From Chloroflexota bacterium (lineage in GTDB: Bacteria > Chloroflexota > Limnocylindria > Limnocylindrales > CSP1-4): a stretch of 24,187 nt of DNA. The first letter of the stretch is position 1. The number at the start of each line of letters is the position of its first letter. A program made the position numbers and the translations under genes. Location: assembly GCA_021785115.1 (NCBI GenBank), contig JAJYGO010000235.1, positions 1 through 24,187 on the forward strand. The letters are read 5' to 3'. This document shows, in pieces, positions 10,391 through 17,668 of the stretch. Under the pieces are notes generated by a model, which saw nothing but the letters and a program-made list of their open reading frames with translations, did not search any database and was not told the DNA's origin.

Positions 10391-11163
10391 CGAGCCTGCA
10401 CCTCCGCGACCGTCGTCGCCGTCTCGCCATGCCCTGCAGCCCGGACCGGGCCGGTCGCCGCTCCGCCCGCGCCGTCGGCCGCGCGTCGCCCTGCGCCCGA
10501 TCCCCGCGACAGGCCGCGCGTCGCGAACGACGTCGCCACCGCCTCGTCGAGGATCTCCGGCGTCCCCTCCCCCGCCAGGCGGAGGAAGTTGGCCAGGACG
10601 CGGGGCCCTTCCGGCGTCAGCACCGACTCCGGGTGGAACTGCACGCCCTCCAGCGGCAGGGAGCGGTGCCGCAGCGCCATCACCACCCCGTCGGCCGTCC
10701 GCGCCGTCACCTCCATCGCGCCCGGCATGGTGGCCTCGTCCACGCAGAGGGAGTGGTAGCGACCGGCCAGGAAGGGGGACGGGACCCCCGCCAGCACGCC
10801 GTCGCCTCCGTGCAGGACCTCGCTCGCCTCGCCGTGCACCAGGCTCGGCGCCCGCACGATCGACGCACCGAACGCCGCGCCCAGGCACTGCAGGCCCAGG
10901 CAGACGCCGAGCATGGGGATCCGGCGCTCGGCCGCCAGGAGGATCGCGTCCACCGACACCCCCGCCGTCCGCGGGTTGCCGGGCCCGGGGGACACGAGGA
11001 TCGCCCGGAGCGGCCGCGTGCCGTCCGGTGCGTCGAGCAGCACCTCGATTCCCGCCCGGTCCACCCGGTCGTTGCGCACCACCAGGAGGTCGGCCCCGGC
11101 AGCCTCCAGCGCCTGCACGAGAGATCGGAAGAAGCTGTCGTAGTTGTCGACCACGAGGATCAT
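10387..11163 (-). CDS. trpG: Anthranilate synthase glutamine amidotransferase subunit
   Basis: Supplies ammonia from glutamine to TrpE for anthranilate synthesis; such subunits often also serve PabB in folate synthesis. The 258-residue class I glutaminase has D-N-Y-D-S-F at 6-11, S-P-G-P-G-x-P at 58-64, the nucleophile Cys 88 in G-V-C-L-G-L-Q, and F-H-P-E-S with His 177 and Glu 179 completing the triad. Two points are unusual: the residue after C-L-G is Leu where His is most common, and D-N-Y-D-S-F is followed by F-R-S-L-V-Q rather than T-Y-N-L-V-Q. About 55 C-terminal residues after the domain (from roughly residue 200) are an Ala/Gly/Arg-rich extension. ATG 11163 overlaps the trpE stop by 4 bases (ATGA). 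Confidence 0.95.
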   Translation of the reverse strand: MILVVDNYDSFFRSLVQALEAAGADLLVVRNDRVDRAGIEVLLDAPDGTRPLRAILVSPGPGNPRTAGVSVDAILLAAERRIPMLGVCLGLQCLGAAFGASIVRAPSLVHGEASEVLHGGDGVLAGVPSPFLAGRYHSLCVDEATMPGAMEVTARTADGVVMALRHRSLPLEGVQFHPESVLTPEGPRVLANFLRLAGEGTPEILDEAVATSFATRGLSRGSGAGRRAADGAGGAATGPVRAAGHGETATTVAEVQAR

Positions 11164-12806
11164 CGCCCGCTCGCTCCGACGCCCGGTGCGGGCGTGCCCG
11201 TCGGCCCGGACATGCCCGCCGGCTCCGGCGCCCCCACCAGCGTCCCCGGCCCGACCGCCGCCGGCATCGCCGCGAGCTCGAACGCACGCCGGAGCGCGGC
11301 CGCCTTGTGCTCCGTCTCCTCGAACTCGCGGCCCGGCACGCTTCCCGCGACGATCCCCGCTCCGCTGTGGATGTGCACCACGCCGCCCGTGAGCACGGCG
11401 CTGCGGATGGTGATCGCGGTGTCCAGCCCGCCGTCGTACCCGACGTACCCCACCGCCCCGCCGTACAGGCCGCGCCGCTCGCGCTCGAGACTGGCGATCA
11501 GCTGCATGGCGCGGACCTTGGGCGCGCCCGAGAGCGTGCCGGCGGGGAAGACGCTGCGCAGCGCGTCCAGGGCGTCCAGGTCCGGTCGCAGGCGTGCCTC
11601 CACGTGGCTCACGAGGTGGAGCACGTGGCTGTACCGCTCCACCTCCATGTACCGGGTCACCGCCACGCTGCCGGGGCGCGCGACCCGGCCCAGGTCGTTG
11701 CGCCCGAGGTCGACGAGCATGACGTGCTCGGCGCGCTCCTTGGGGTCGCGCTGCAGCTCCTCGGCGATCAGCTCGTCCTCCGCGTCGTCGGCTCCGCGCG
11801 GCCGGGTGCCCGCGATGGGGTGCGTGGTGAGCCGGTCGCCCTCGACCCGCAGCAGGAGCTCCGGGCTGGCGCCCACGACTTCGAACGATGCCGTCCGCAC
11901 GAAGAAGAGGTACGGGCTCGGGTTGACGCGGCGCAGCGCGCGGTACAGGGCCAGGCCGTCCAGGCGCCGTCCGTCCGGGCCCCCGGGGATGCCGAACGAC
12001 TGGCGACGCGCGAGCACGATCTGGATCGCCTCGCCGGCGCCGATGGCCGACTTGGCCGCGACCACGGCCGCCTCGAACGCCTCCCGGTCCATGCTGCTCG
12101 GCCCGTGCAGATCGAGCGCACCCGGTATCGGTTCGCCGCCGCGCGATCCGCGGGCGGCATCCGACGGGCCCCGGCCCGCACGCTCGAGCGCCTCGAAGAC
12201 CGCGCGCTCGGCGATCCGGTACCGCCCCTCGAAATCGGGCGCGTCGGCGTGCAGGGAGGCGATGGCGCTCAGGGTGTGCGTCAGGTGGTCGAAGACCAGC
12301 ACCAGGTCGGTCTCGAGGTAGGCCGCCTGGGGCGTGCCCACCGGGTCGGCCCCGGGGAGCGGAACCGGCTCGAAGGCGCTGATCGCGTCGTAGGCGAGCG
12401 CGCCCACCGCGCCGCCGGTGAAGCGCGGCATCCCCTCGAGCGGCGCCACTCGCCGCCGCGGGACGAACCGCCGCAGCGCCTCGAGCGGGTCGGCAGCCGG
12501 CTCGACCGCGGCCGGGAGGTCGGGGGCGTATGCCTCCACCGTGACCGGCCGGGTGACGGTGCGCGCCAGGCCATCGCGCACCTCCAGCGTGCGCCGCGGG
12601 CCCACGCCCAGGAAGGAGTAGCGGCCCACCCGCTCGCCTCCCTCGACGGATTCGAGCAGGTACGCCGGTCCACCGTCGTCGAGCGCGAGGAACGCGCCGA
12701 CCGGCGTCTCCAGGTCGGCCTCCCGCGAGGCGCGCAGGAGGACCGTGTCGGCCCCCGCCGCAAGGCGGCGGGCCTCGGCGAGGCTCAGGGGTCGTGTGAG
12801 CGGCAT
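11160..12806 (-). CDS. trpE: Anthranilate synthase component I
   Basis: Makes anthranilate from chorismate with ammonia from TrpG, the committed step of tryptophan synthesis. The 548-residue protein has L-L-E-S at 50-53, the family's tryptophan feedback-binding motif, so the enzyme is probably inhibited by Trp. The C-terminal chorismate-binding domain shows N-P-S-P-Y-L-F-F, P-I-A-G-T-R-P-R-G, D-L-G-R-N-D-L-G-R, F-P-A-G-T-L-S-G-A-P-K and Y-G-G-A-V-G-Y-V-G-Y. The last 35 residues are a Gly/Pro-rich extension. ATG 12806 is chosen over upstream in-frame codons because GGAGG (12816-12820) lies 9 bases before it and the upstream frame runs through the T-box leader. It is the first gene of the operon and is preceded by the promoter, T-box and terminator described below. 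Confidence 0.97.
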   Translation of the reverse strand: MPLTRPLSLAEARRLAAGADTVLLRASREADLETPVGAFLALDDGGPAYLLESVEGGERVGRYSFLGVGPRRTLEVRDGLARTVTRPVTVEAYAPDLPAAVEPAADPLEALRRFVPRRRVAPLEGMPRFTGGAVGALAYDAISAFEPVPLPGADPVGTPQAAYLETDLVLVFDHLTHTLSAIASLHADAPDFEGRYRIAERAVFEALERAGRGPSDAARGSRGGEPIPGALDLHGPSSMDREAFEAAVVAAKSAIGAGEAIQIVLARRQSFGIPGGPDGRRLDGLALYRALRRVNPSPYLFFVRTASFEVVGASPELLLRVEGDRLTTHPIAGTRPRGADDAEDELIAEELQRDPKERAEHVMLVDLGRNDLGRVARPGSVAVTRYMEVERYSHVLHLVSHVEARLRPDLDALDALRSVFPAGTLSGAPKVRAMQLIASLERERRGLYGGAVGYVGYDGGLDTAITIRSAVLTGGVVHIHSGAGIVAGSVPGREFEETEHKAAALRRAFELAAMPAAVGPGTLVGAPEPAGMSGPTGTPAPGVGASGR

Positions 12807-12872
12807 CTGCGGTTGCCTCCGGGGTGGCCGGCCCCCACGGCCTGCATGGCCGGGGACGGGCCGGGAATCGAA

Positions 12873-12903
12873 CGACCTTCCGTCCCGCCGGGACGAAAGG
12901 TCG
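12873..12903 (-). terminator. T-box-controlled leader terminator hairpin
   Basis: On the minus strand CGACCTTTCGTCCC (12903-12890) pairs with GGGACGGAAGGTCG (12886-12873) through 14 base pairs, one a G-U wobble, around a 3-base loop, followed by TTCGATTCC. The 5' arm contains the CGTCCC that the T-box antiterminator would need, so the two structures exclude each other. The T-run is weak, so termination may be less abrupt than in low-GC bacteria. Confidence 0.85.
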
Positions 12904-13160
12904 AAACCCTCCGCGGTGCCACCCGCGTTCGGCGTTGCCGCCGCACTCATCGCCGACGGACCGCTGCATCGCGGTCGATCGGTGCTGCCCGCTATCGCTG
13001 GCGCCCTGCGCCGGAGCCTACTGGGCGGCGGTCACCCGCTCGCGGTTCGGTCCGGAGGCTCCCGGGTCCATTCGCCGCCGCCCTCGTGCCGGTCTCGCAC
13101 CACCGCCGGCTCGCTGTGCCGAGGGGGATGGCGGGTACTCGTCCCGTTCATCGCCCCGTC
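12873..13160 (-). promoter_or_regulatory. Tryptophan-specific T-box riboswitch leader of the trp operon
   Basis: Transcribed on the minus strand ahead of trpE. The T-box consensus GGGTGGCACCGCGG is at 12924-12911. Its bulge TGGC (12921-12918) would pair with GCCA, the 3' end of a tRNA with G73, as bacterial tRNA-Trp has. The Stem I specifier loop holds GACGAGTA on the 5' side (from 13143) and GCGAA-TGG-A on the 3' side. TGG (13070-13068) is the Trp codon, flanked by GGG/CCC (13145-13143 with 13066-13064) and CGCC/GGCG pairing. Distal Stem I has AGCGAG and GGTGGTG, like the AGAGAG/GGUG tRNA-elbow contact. An antiterminator can form: GGG/CCC, bulge, AC/GT, then GGAGGGT/ACCTTTC closed by a TTCG loop (12905-12902). 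Uncharged tRNA-Trp should stabilise it and let RNA polymerase through to trpE. Confidence 0.92.
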
Positions 13161-13174
13161 TTCGATTGGCGGGG

Positions 13175-13204
13175 AGTCTAGGCGCCCTTCGCCGAGGGTG
13201 TCAA
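13175..13204 (-). promoter_or_regulatory. Sigma-70-type promoter of the trp operon
   Basis: On the minus strand a perfect -35 TTGACA (13204-13199) is followed by 18 bases and a -10 TAGACT (13180-13175, 4 of 6 matches to TATAAT). Transcription would begin near 13168, a few bases before the T-box Stem I region, which is where a T-box leader promoter should lie. Confidence 0.8.
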
Positions 13205-13210
13205 ACGGGC

Positions 13211-13297
13211 CCAGCCTGCGCCGGGGCTCGGCCCGCATCGGGTCCAGCCTGCGCCGGGGTCCAGCCTGCGCCGGCCGAGGCTTGCGCCGGCCGAGGC
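13211..13297. repeat. Short direct repeats upstream of the trp promoter
   Basis: CCAGCCTGCGCCGG occurs exactly at 13211-13224, 13244-13257 and 13261-13274. TGCGCCGGCCGAGGC occurs twice in the overlapping stretch 13266-13297. The block starts 7 bases upstream of the -35 box of the trp promoter and lies between it and the end of the membrane-protein gene. No gene in this stretch is credible. Confidence 0.7.
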
Positions 13298-13352
13298 GAT
13301 GCGGCTCGCTCCGCCGACCGGCGGCTGAACGTGGCCCACCCCGGAACGAAGA

Positions 13353-13838
13353 TCAGTCCCCGGCGGCCTCGCGGAGACGGGCCACCACCACCTGCCAGAC
13401 TGCCCCCGCGATGACGCCCCCGGCGCCTCCGGCGATGGCGAGCGTGAGCCAGGCGAGCCCCGAGAGCGGAGCCCACGTCGGATCGGTGGCCACCTCCTGG
13501 GCCGCGCGCAATCCCATGAAGCTCCCGATGGTCACGAACGTCAGGCCGAAGGCGAGCGGGCCGAAGAGTGGCCGGTGCGGGCTCTCCTCGTCGGGCCCGG
13601 GGCCCTGGCCGCCGCGACCACGCCGGCTGCGGTCCCGCCGCTGGGCCTCCTCGTCCTGGGCGATCCAGACGCCGCCCAGGAGCCCGATGCCGAACCCCGC
13701 GATGAGCCCGGTGAGGATCACCGGCACGTCGACGGCGAGGCCAACCAGGCGCAGCGCGACGGCCCCGAGCACGGAAAGTGCGAGCCCCAGGAGGCCTCCG
13801 ACCGCGGTGGTGAGTGAGATGAAATGGCTCACGCGCAT
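13353..13838 (-). CDS. Four-helix membrane protein, function unknown
   Basis: A 161-residue protein with four predicted membrane spans, at about 8-30, 37-60, 91-111 and 125-152. They are arranged as two pairs separated by a strongly charged, Arg/Asp/Glu/Gly-rich loop at 61-89 that begins Q-D-E-E-A-Q-R-R-D-R. The spans are rich in Gly, Leu and Ala; the third contains F-V-T-I-G-S-F-M-G-L. ATG 13838 has GGAG about 12 bases upstream. The gene points the same way as the trp operon, which begins about 150 bases downstream from its own promoter, so it is probably a separate unit. I do not recognise the family; the two-plus-two layout suggests an internal duplication, but the pairs are not obviously similar by eye. 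Confidence 0.72.
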   Translation of the reverse strand: MRVSHFISLTTAVGGLLGLALSVLGAVALRLVGLAVDVPVILTGLIAGFGIGLLGGVWIAQDEEAQRRDRSRRGRGGQGPGPDEESPHRPLFGPLAFGLTFVTIGSFMGLRAAQEVATDPTWAPLSGLAWLTLAIAGGAGGVIAGAVWQVVVARLREAAGD

Positions 13839-14054
13839 GGGCTCACGTCGCTCCGCATGCTACCAAGCGCCACCGGGCCAGGGGGCCCGAGAACGGCTCG
13901 CGCGAACGGGGCCATGGTCCGACGCGACCGGCATGCAGGCATCCGGCGGCCGCGGACGACCGTCCCGGCGAGCACCGCTTTCAGGGCTCGCTCAGGTGGT
14001 GTCGTCAACCTTGTCGCCGCCACCGGGACGGGCACGAACCTGGTGGATCGCCCC
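13839..14054. other. Intergenic stretch with no supported gene
   Basis: Between the membrane-protein start and the terminator of the LuxR-type regulator. Both strands give only short or Arg/Pro-rich frames that look like chance. The promoter of the membrane-protein gene should be here, but I see no convincing -35/-10 pair. Confidence 0.5.
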
Positions 14055-14080
14055 GGGCGGGCCGGTCTTCCGGCCCGCCC
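14055..14080 (-). terminator. Strong hairpin after the LuxR-type regulator
   Basis: GGGCGGGCCGG (14055-14065) pairs perfectly over 11 bases with CCGGCCCGCCC (14070-14080) around a TCTT loop. It sits 8 bases beyond the stop codon of the minus-strand regulator gene. No T-run follows. Confidence 0.75.
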
Positions 14081-14088
14081 GTCATGCC

Positions 14089-16482
14089 TCAGGGCCCGGC
14101 GGGGTCGAGTCGCTCGCGGGCGAGCAGGGCGAGGTGCACGCGCGAGTCGGCGCCCAGCTTGCTCTTGATGTTGGCCACGTGGACGGAGGCCGTCTTGGGG
14201 CTGATGTAGAGCCGGCGGGCGATCTCGCCGTCGGAGCATCCGTCCGCCAGCAGGGCGAGGACTTCGCGCTCCCGGGCGGTCAACTGGTCCGCGGGACCGG
14301 TCCGCCGCTGCGAGGCGCCGGACGGAAGAGGACCGGCCAGGATCGCGCGCACCTCCCGCACGAGCTCGTACGGCCCCCGCCGACGGCCTTCGGTGACGGC
14401 CAGCTCGAACCGTGCCGGCCCCAGCGCCGACCGCAGCCTTGCCTCGACAACCGGCGCGCGCTCGGCGTGGAGCGGCTCGGGTGGGATCCCGAGATCGTCC
14501 CAGGCTCGCTGCAGCGCACCCCACGCCTGTGCGCCCTCCCAGGCGGAACCCACGACGAGGAACAGTTCGGCCGCGGCCGCGAGAACCGCCGGGATGCGCT
14601 CCTGCGCCTCGCTCGTGTCGACCATCTCGGCGCTGCGCCCCAGCAGCGACCAAGCTGGCGCGGGCGCGTCGTCGCGTATCTCCACCACGGCGGCCAGGGA
14701 CAGCACCCAGGCCAGGTGCGGCGCGCGATCCAGCAACGTGAGTTGTCGGATCGCTGTGCCCGCATGGGCCCTGGCACCCGGTAGGTCGTCCTGGCGCAGG
14801 CACATCTCGGCAACATTGCCGTGGGCCATTCCCGCCGTGAACTGGTCATCCCGTCGCTCCGCTTGGCGGATCACGTCCTCGAAGAGCCGAGCGGCATCCT
14901 CGAAGCGCCCCTGGTCCATCCGCACCGACGCAAGGTCCCCTTCCGCCACGAGCCGGAGAACCGGATCGCCGATGGCGGCAGCCATTCCCACGGCTCGCTC
15001 GAACAGCCGCCCAGACTCATCGAGGTCGGTGAACCCCGCTGCGACTGCGAGTCGGATGGTCGCCGTCACCTGCAGGCCCGCATCTCCAAGCAGGTCAGCT
15101 GCCTCCAGCGCTTCGCGGGCTCGCACTGCCGCCAACCTCGGCCCCTCGAGGTAGGTCAGTAATCCGGCGAGCGCGGCCAAGGCCCGGACCCGTGGTGCCG
15201 TCGGGGCTGTCTCCAGTGCGACTGCCCTTTCCAGTCGTTCGCGTCCCTCCCGAAGGAAGCCACCGTAGAGCCACGTCGGCAGCATTGCCGCCGCGAGGTC
15301 CTGCGCCGACGCCGCCTCGCCCAGGGCGATCGCCTCGTCGAACGCCGCCCGCACGTTGTCAATCTCGCCGACGAGACGCCGCTGCCAGTCGCCACTGGTC
15401 GGCTCATGCTGGGCGTTCTCGCCCTGCTGCGCCAGGGCCCGGAAGTACCCCAGATGCCGCTTGCGCACCGAGCGAGCATCTCCCGAAGCCTGCAGCTCGC
15501 CCATGGCGAACACCCTAATGGACTCCAGTAGCGTGTATCTTTCCGGCCCTGAGTTCACCCCTGCTCGCAGTACGAGCCCAAGCTCGATCAGTCGTTCGAG
15601 CGCTTCCAGCGGGTCCGGCACCTCAGCGACTGCGCCAACGGCGTCGAGATCGAACCCACCGGCGAATACACCCAGGGTCCGGAAGAGACGGCGCTCACTC
15701 TCCGTCAGAAGCCCGACCGACCAGCCGATCACCTCGTCGACGCTCGACTGGCGCGCCGTGCGGCCCGCGTCGAAGAGCAGCGTCTGGCTGGTGGTCAGCC
15801 GTGACAGGATCGCCTGCGGCGTCAGCGCGCGGGTCCTGCGCGCAGCCAGCTCGATTGCCAGCGGGAGTCCGTCCAGCCGCCGGCAGAGCGCCGCGATCGA
15901 GGCTGCATACCCGGGACCGTCGAGATCGACCCCCACCTCCGCCGCCCGAGCTACGAACAGAGAGCAAGCCGGCGCTTCAGCGACCTCGGCCGCCGAAGGA
16001 CCGGCCGGAAGTGCGAGCCCTGACACCGGGTATTCGCGTTCGCCCTCGATCCGGAGCGGCACGCGACTCGTCGCGATCAGGCGCGACCCGCCGGCTTCGG
16101 CGAGAAGGCGTGCCAGAAAGGAGCGACACGCGAGCAGATGCTCAAGGTTGTCGAGCACGAGGAGGATCTCGAGATCCGACAGGGCCGCAATGACCCGAGC
16201 CTCCGGGGGCTCCTCCGAGGCTTCTGCCAGCCCCAGGGCTCGTGCCAGTGCATCCGCGACCAACGCGGCATCACCCAAAGGCGCCAGGTCGACGAACACC
16301 ACGTCCGAGCCGCGATCCTGGGCGCGCCAGGCCACCTCGAGGGCGAGGCGCGTCTTGCCTGAGCCGCCGATGCCCGTCAGCGAGACGAGGCGTGACGCTT
16401 TGAGGACACGCTCGACGGCGGCGATGTCGTCTGCCCGGCCAAGCAGGGGATCGATTGGCTTCGGGACGACGCCGGGACGCAT
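14089..16482 (-). CDS. Large ATP-binding LuxR-family transcriptional regulator
   Basis: A 797-residue STAND-type regulator. Residues about 10-270 are an NB-ARC/AAA-like ATPase: Walker A G-I-G-G-S-G-K-T at 37-44, Walker B-like I-L-L-V-L-D-N-L-E-H-L-L near 105-115, then I-A-T-S-R-V-P-L and G-L-P-L-A-I-E-L-A-A-R-R. The middle, about 340-700, is helical with TPR-like repeats (for example A-R-L-F-E-D-V-I-R-Q-A-E). The C-terminal 60 residues are a LuxR/GerE helix-turn-helix: L-T-A-R-E-R-E-V-L-A-L-L-A-D-G-C-S-D-G-E-I-A, then S-P-K-T-A-S-V-H-V-A-N-I-K-S-K-L-G. Such proteins bind ATP and an unknown ligand and activate transcription. ATG 16482 is preferred over GTG 16488 because GGGGAG lies 9 bases before it. 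The gene uses more A/T third positions than its neighbours. Target genes cannot be read from the sequence. Confidence 0.93.
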   Translation of the reverse strand: MRPGVVPKPIDPLLGRADDIAAVERVLKASRLVSLTGIGGSGKTRLALEVAWRAQDRGSDVVFVDLAPLGDAALVADALARALGLAEASEEPPEARVIAALSDLEILLVLDNLEHLLACRSFLARLLAEAGGSRLIATSRVPLRIEGEREYPVSGLALPAGPSAAEVAEAPACSLFVARAAEVGVDLDGPGYAASIAALCRRLDGLPLAIELAARRTRALTPQAILSRLTTSQTLLFDAGRTARQSSVDEVIGWSVGLLTESERRLFRTLGVFAGGFDLDAVGAVAEVPDPLEALERLIELGLVLRAGVNSGPERYTLLESIRVFAMGELQASGDARSVRKRHLGYFRALAQQGENAQHEPTSGDWQRRLVGEIDNVRAAFDEAIALGEAASAQDLAAAMLPTWLYGGFLREGRERLERAVALETAPTAPRVRALAALAGLLTYLEGPRLAAVRAREALEAADLLGDAGLQVTATIRLAVAAGFTDLDESGRLFERAVGMAAAIGDPVLRLVAEGDLASVRMDQGRFEDAARLFEDVIRQAERRDDQFTAGMAHGNVAEMCLRQDDLPGARAHAGTAIRQLTLLDRAPHLAWVLSLAAVVEIRDDAPAPAWSLLGRSAEMVDTSEAQERIPAVLAAAAELFLVVGSAWEGAQAWGALQRAWDDLGIPPEPLHAERAPVVEARLRSALGPARFELAVTEGRRRGPYELVREVRAILAGPLPSGASQRRTGPADQLTAREREVLALLADGCSDGEIARRLYISPKTASVHVANIKSKLGADSRVHLALLARERLDPAGP

Positions 16483-16643
16483 GCTCACGCTCTCCCCAGC
16501 ACTGTCGAGTCGTCGGAGATGCGAGGGTTTGTCCTCGGTTCCTTACGGGGCAGGATACGACGAACTGAGGAGGGAAATACGGACTTGTCCGATGCGCTCG
16601 GCGTCCGGCGCACGGCAGTATCGAAGCCAAGGAGGCACTTGGC
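16483..16643. other. Divergent upstream region of the LuxR-type regulator
   Basis: Less GC-rich than most of the window, as expected for promoter DNA. It must hold the regulator's minus-strand promoter. I see no -35/-10 pair good enough to place, and no clear inverted repeat that would serve as a LuxR-type binding site. Confidence 0.4.
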
Positions 16644-16805
16644 ATGTACGTCCCGGCAAAGCGCGTCAGTCAGCCGAAGCGGCCCTCAGCCACCGCGCGG
16701 CTGCCGATCCGTCTCGCCGTCACATCCCCGGCTTCCCCGTCTGTGTTGCCGACGTGGGTGCCCGTCCTCGGACCGCTGCCACCGCTCGCCCGTCGCACCT
16801 GGTGA
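16644..16805 (+). CDS. Possible 53-residue small ORF
   Basis: ATG 16644 follows a strong Shine-Dalgarno (AAGGAGG ending at 16635, 8 bases upstream) and runs to TGA 16803-16805. The product is Pro/Arg/Ser-rich (K-R-V-S-Q-P-K-R-P near the start, then P-L-P-P-L-A-R-R-T-W at the end), with no membrane segment or recognisable domain. Third-position GC is lower than in neighbouring genes. Only the ribosome site argues for it, so it may be chance. Confidence 0.25.
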   Translation: MYVPAKRVSQPKRPSATARLPIRLAVTSPASPSVLPTWVPVLGPLPPLARRTW

Positions 16806-16867
16806 GCCGGAACGCCTGCGCACGACAGGCGTCCGCGAGCGGTCCCTGGTTCACTACCTGGAGCGAC

Positions 16868-16893
16868 GAGACCGCCGGATGACCGGCGGTCTC
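16868..16893. terminator. Perfect 11-bp hairpin
   Basis: GAGACCGCCGG (16868-16878) pairs fully with CCGGCGGTCTC (16883-16893) around an ATGA loop. It lies 39 bases past the stop of the tiny minus-strand membrane-peptide ORF and 62 bases past the plus-strand small ORF, so it could end either. No T-run is visible on either side. Confidence 0.6.
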
Positions 16894-16932
16894 AGTGCTC
16901 GTGTCAGGGTCCCCGTCCGGGGCCTCGACGTA

Positions 16933-17034
16933 TCACCACCAGCGGCGGCCTGCCTCCAGCACCAGCGCGGAGCTGCCGATCGCCGCGAGAGCCAGCAGGA
17001 CGCGGAACGTCGCCGTCCGGAACGTGCGCTTCAT
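16933..17034 (-). CDS. Possible 33-residue single-span membrane peptide
   Basis: ATG 17034 has GAGG 7 bases upstream. The peptide has a basic start (M-K-R-T-F-R-T-A-T-F-R), a hydrophobic stretch V-L-L-A-L-A-A-I-G-S-S-A-L-V-L, and ends E-A-G-R-R-W-W. The charge pattern fits a small inner-membrane peptide, or a signal-like leader. It has its own ribosome site and a strong hairpin downstream, which together look like a small independent unit. There is no family match I can name. Confidence 0.42.
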   Translation of the reverse strand: MKRTFRTATFRVLLALAAIGSSALVLEAGRRWW

Positions 17035-17366
17035 CGTCACCCTCACCAGATCCAATCCCGAACCTCTGCATGCAGCGCCCGGCGCTGTCGGAGTTGAACG
17101 GTAGTCAAGCGCTGCTGGACGCCACAATGAGAAGTGAGTACCAGTGGGGAGGCGGCCGGAGCAGCCGGTAGTACCAGGACCCCGACAGGCCGGGGGTCGC
17201 GCCGATGAACGCGCGTGCCCCGGCACCGTGGAGCGCCACCGGCGTTCCTGCAGGCTCCGGCATCGGGCGCCCGCGCTCCACCTCGACGGATTCGTGATCG
17301 ATTCTTGAGCCTCTGCGTGGCACCCGGGGGCGCGCTCCTCTTGGCGCCTGGGCCGATGCTCGGGGC
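17035..17366. other. 332-base gap with no convincing gene
   Basis: Lies between the tiny minus-strand peptide and the plus-strand hypothetical gene, so it should contain two divergent promoters. A minus-strand frame of up to 98 codons crosses it but starts inside the hypothetical gene's coding region and shows no domain or clear ribosome site. I see no tRNA, repeat or well-formed hairpin here. Confidence 0.4.
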
Positions 17367-17624
17367 ATGGGGATGCCGAGCAGGCTGGTCGGGGACGCCA
17401 CCGGTCGCCACGCGCGGGCGGAGGAGCCGGACGGCGCGGCGGATCTCTACGGGGCACTCTGCCTGGTCGCGGCCGGCAGGGCCCGCAGCGTCACCCTGTG
17501 CGGGTTCCCCGACGGCATGGCGCTGCTCCGGATCGGGCGCGAGCTGGCGATCGACGGGATCGCCCTGGATTCCCTGGTCCGCCAGGGAGGCGGCATCGAC
17601 GTTCGTGTCCGGCTGGCCCGCTGA
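17367..17624 (+). CDS. Hypothetical 85-residue protein
   Basis: ATG 17367 to TGA 17622-17624. The composition is that of a folded protein rather than a shadow frame: A-A-D-L-Y-G-A-L-C-L-V-A-A-G-R-A, then S-V-T-L-C-G-F-P-D-G-M-A-L-L, then an A-I-D-G-I-A-L-D-S-L-V segment and an alternating end V-R-V-R-L-A-R. It has two cysteines and no membrane segment or signal peptide. Apparent helix-strand alternation suggests a small alpha/beta domain. A second ATG lies two codons in (17373), and no good Shine-Dalgarno precedes either. It is followed by a tRNA gene on the other strand. I do not recognise the family. Confidence 0.5.
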   Translation: MGMPSRLVGDATGRHARAEEPDGAADLYGALCLVAAGRARSVTLCGFPDGMALLRIGRELAIDGIALDSLVRQGGGIDVRVRLAR

Positions 17625-17668
17625 AGCGCGGTCGATGCTGCAGCGGATCCTGTCCCGGGTGGGGCAGG

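Noticed and set aside
12807..12950. Longer trpE start giving 48 extra residues
   Set aside because: The extra codons come from the T-box and terminator region, and ATG 12806 has a correctly spaced GGAGG.
10041..13181. A 1046-codon plus-strand frame opposite trpD, trpG, trpE and the T-box
   Set aside because: Arg/Pro/Ala-rich with no recognisable domain, running straight through the T-box leader; a shadow of the trp genes.
13211..13297. A CRISPR array
   Set aside because: The repeats are only 14-15 bases with uneven spacers of 3-19 bases and there are no cas genes nearby.
17105..17401. A 98-codon minus-strand frame upstream of the hypothetical gene
   Set aside because: Begins inside the opposite gene, has no clear ribosome site, and its composition resembles a shadow despite a W-Y-Y and S-L-L-I-V end.
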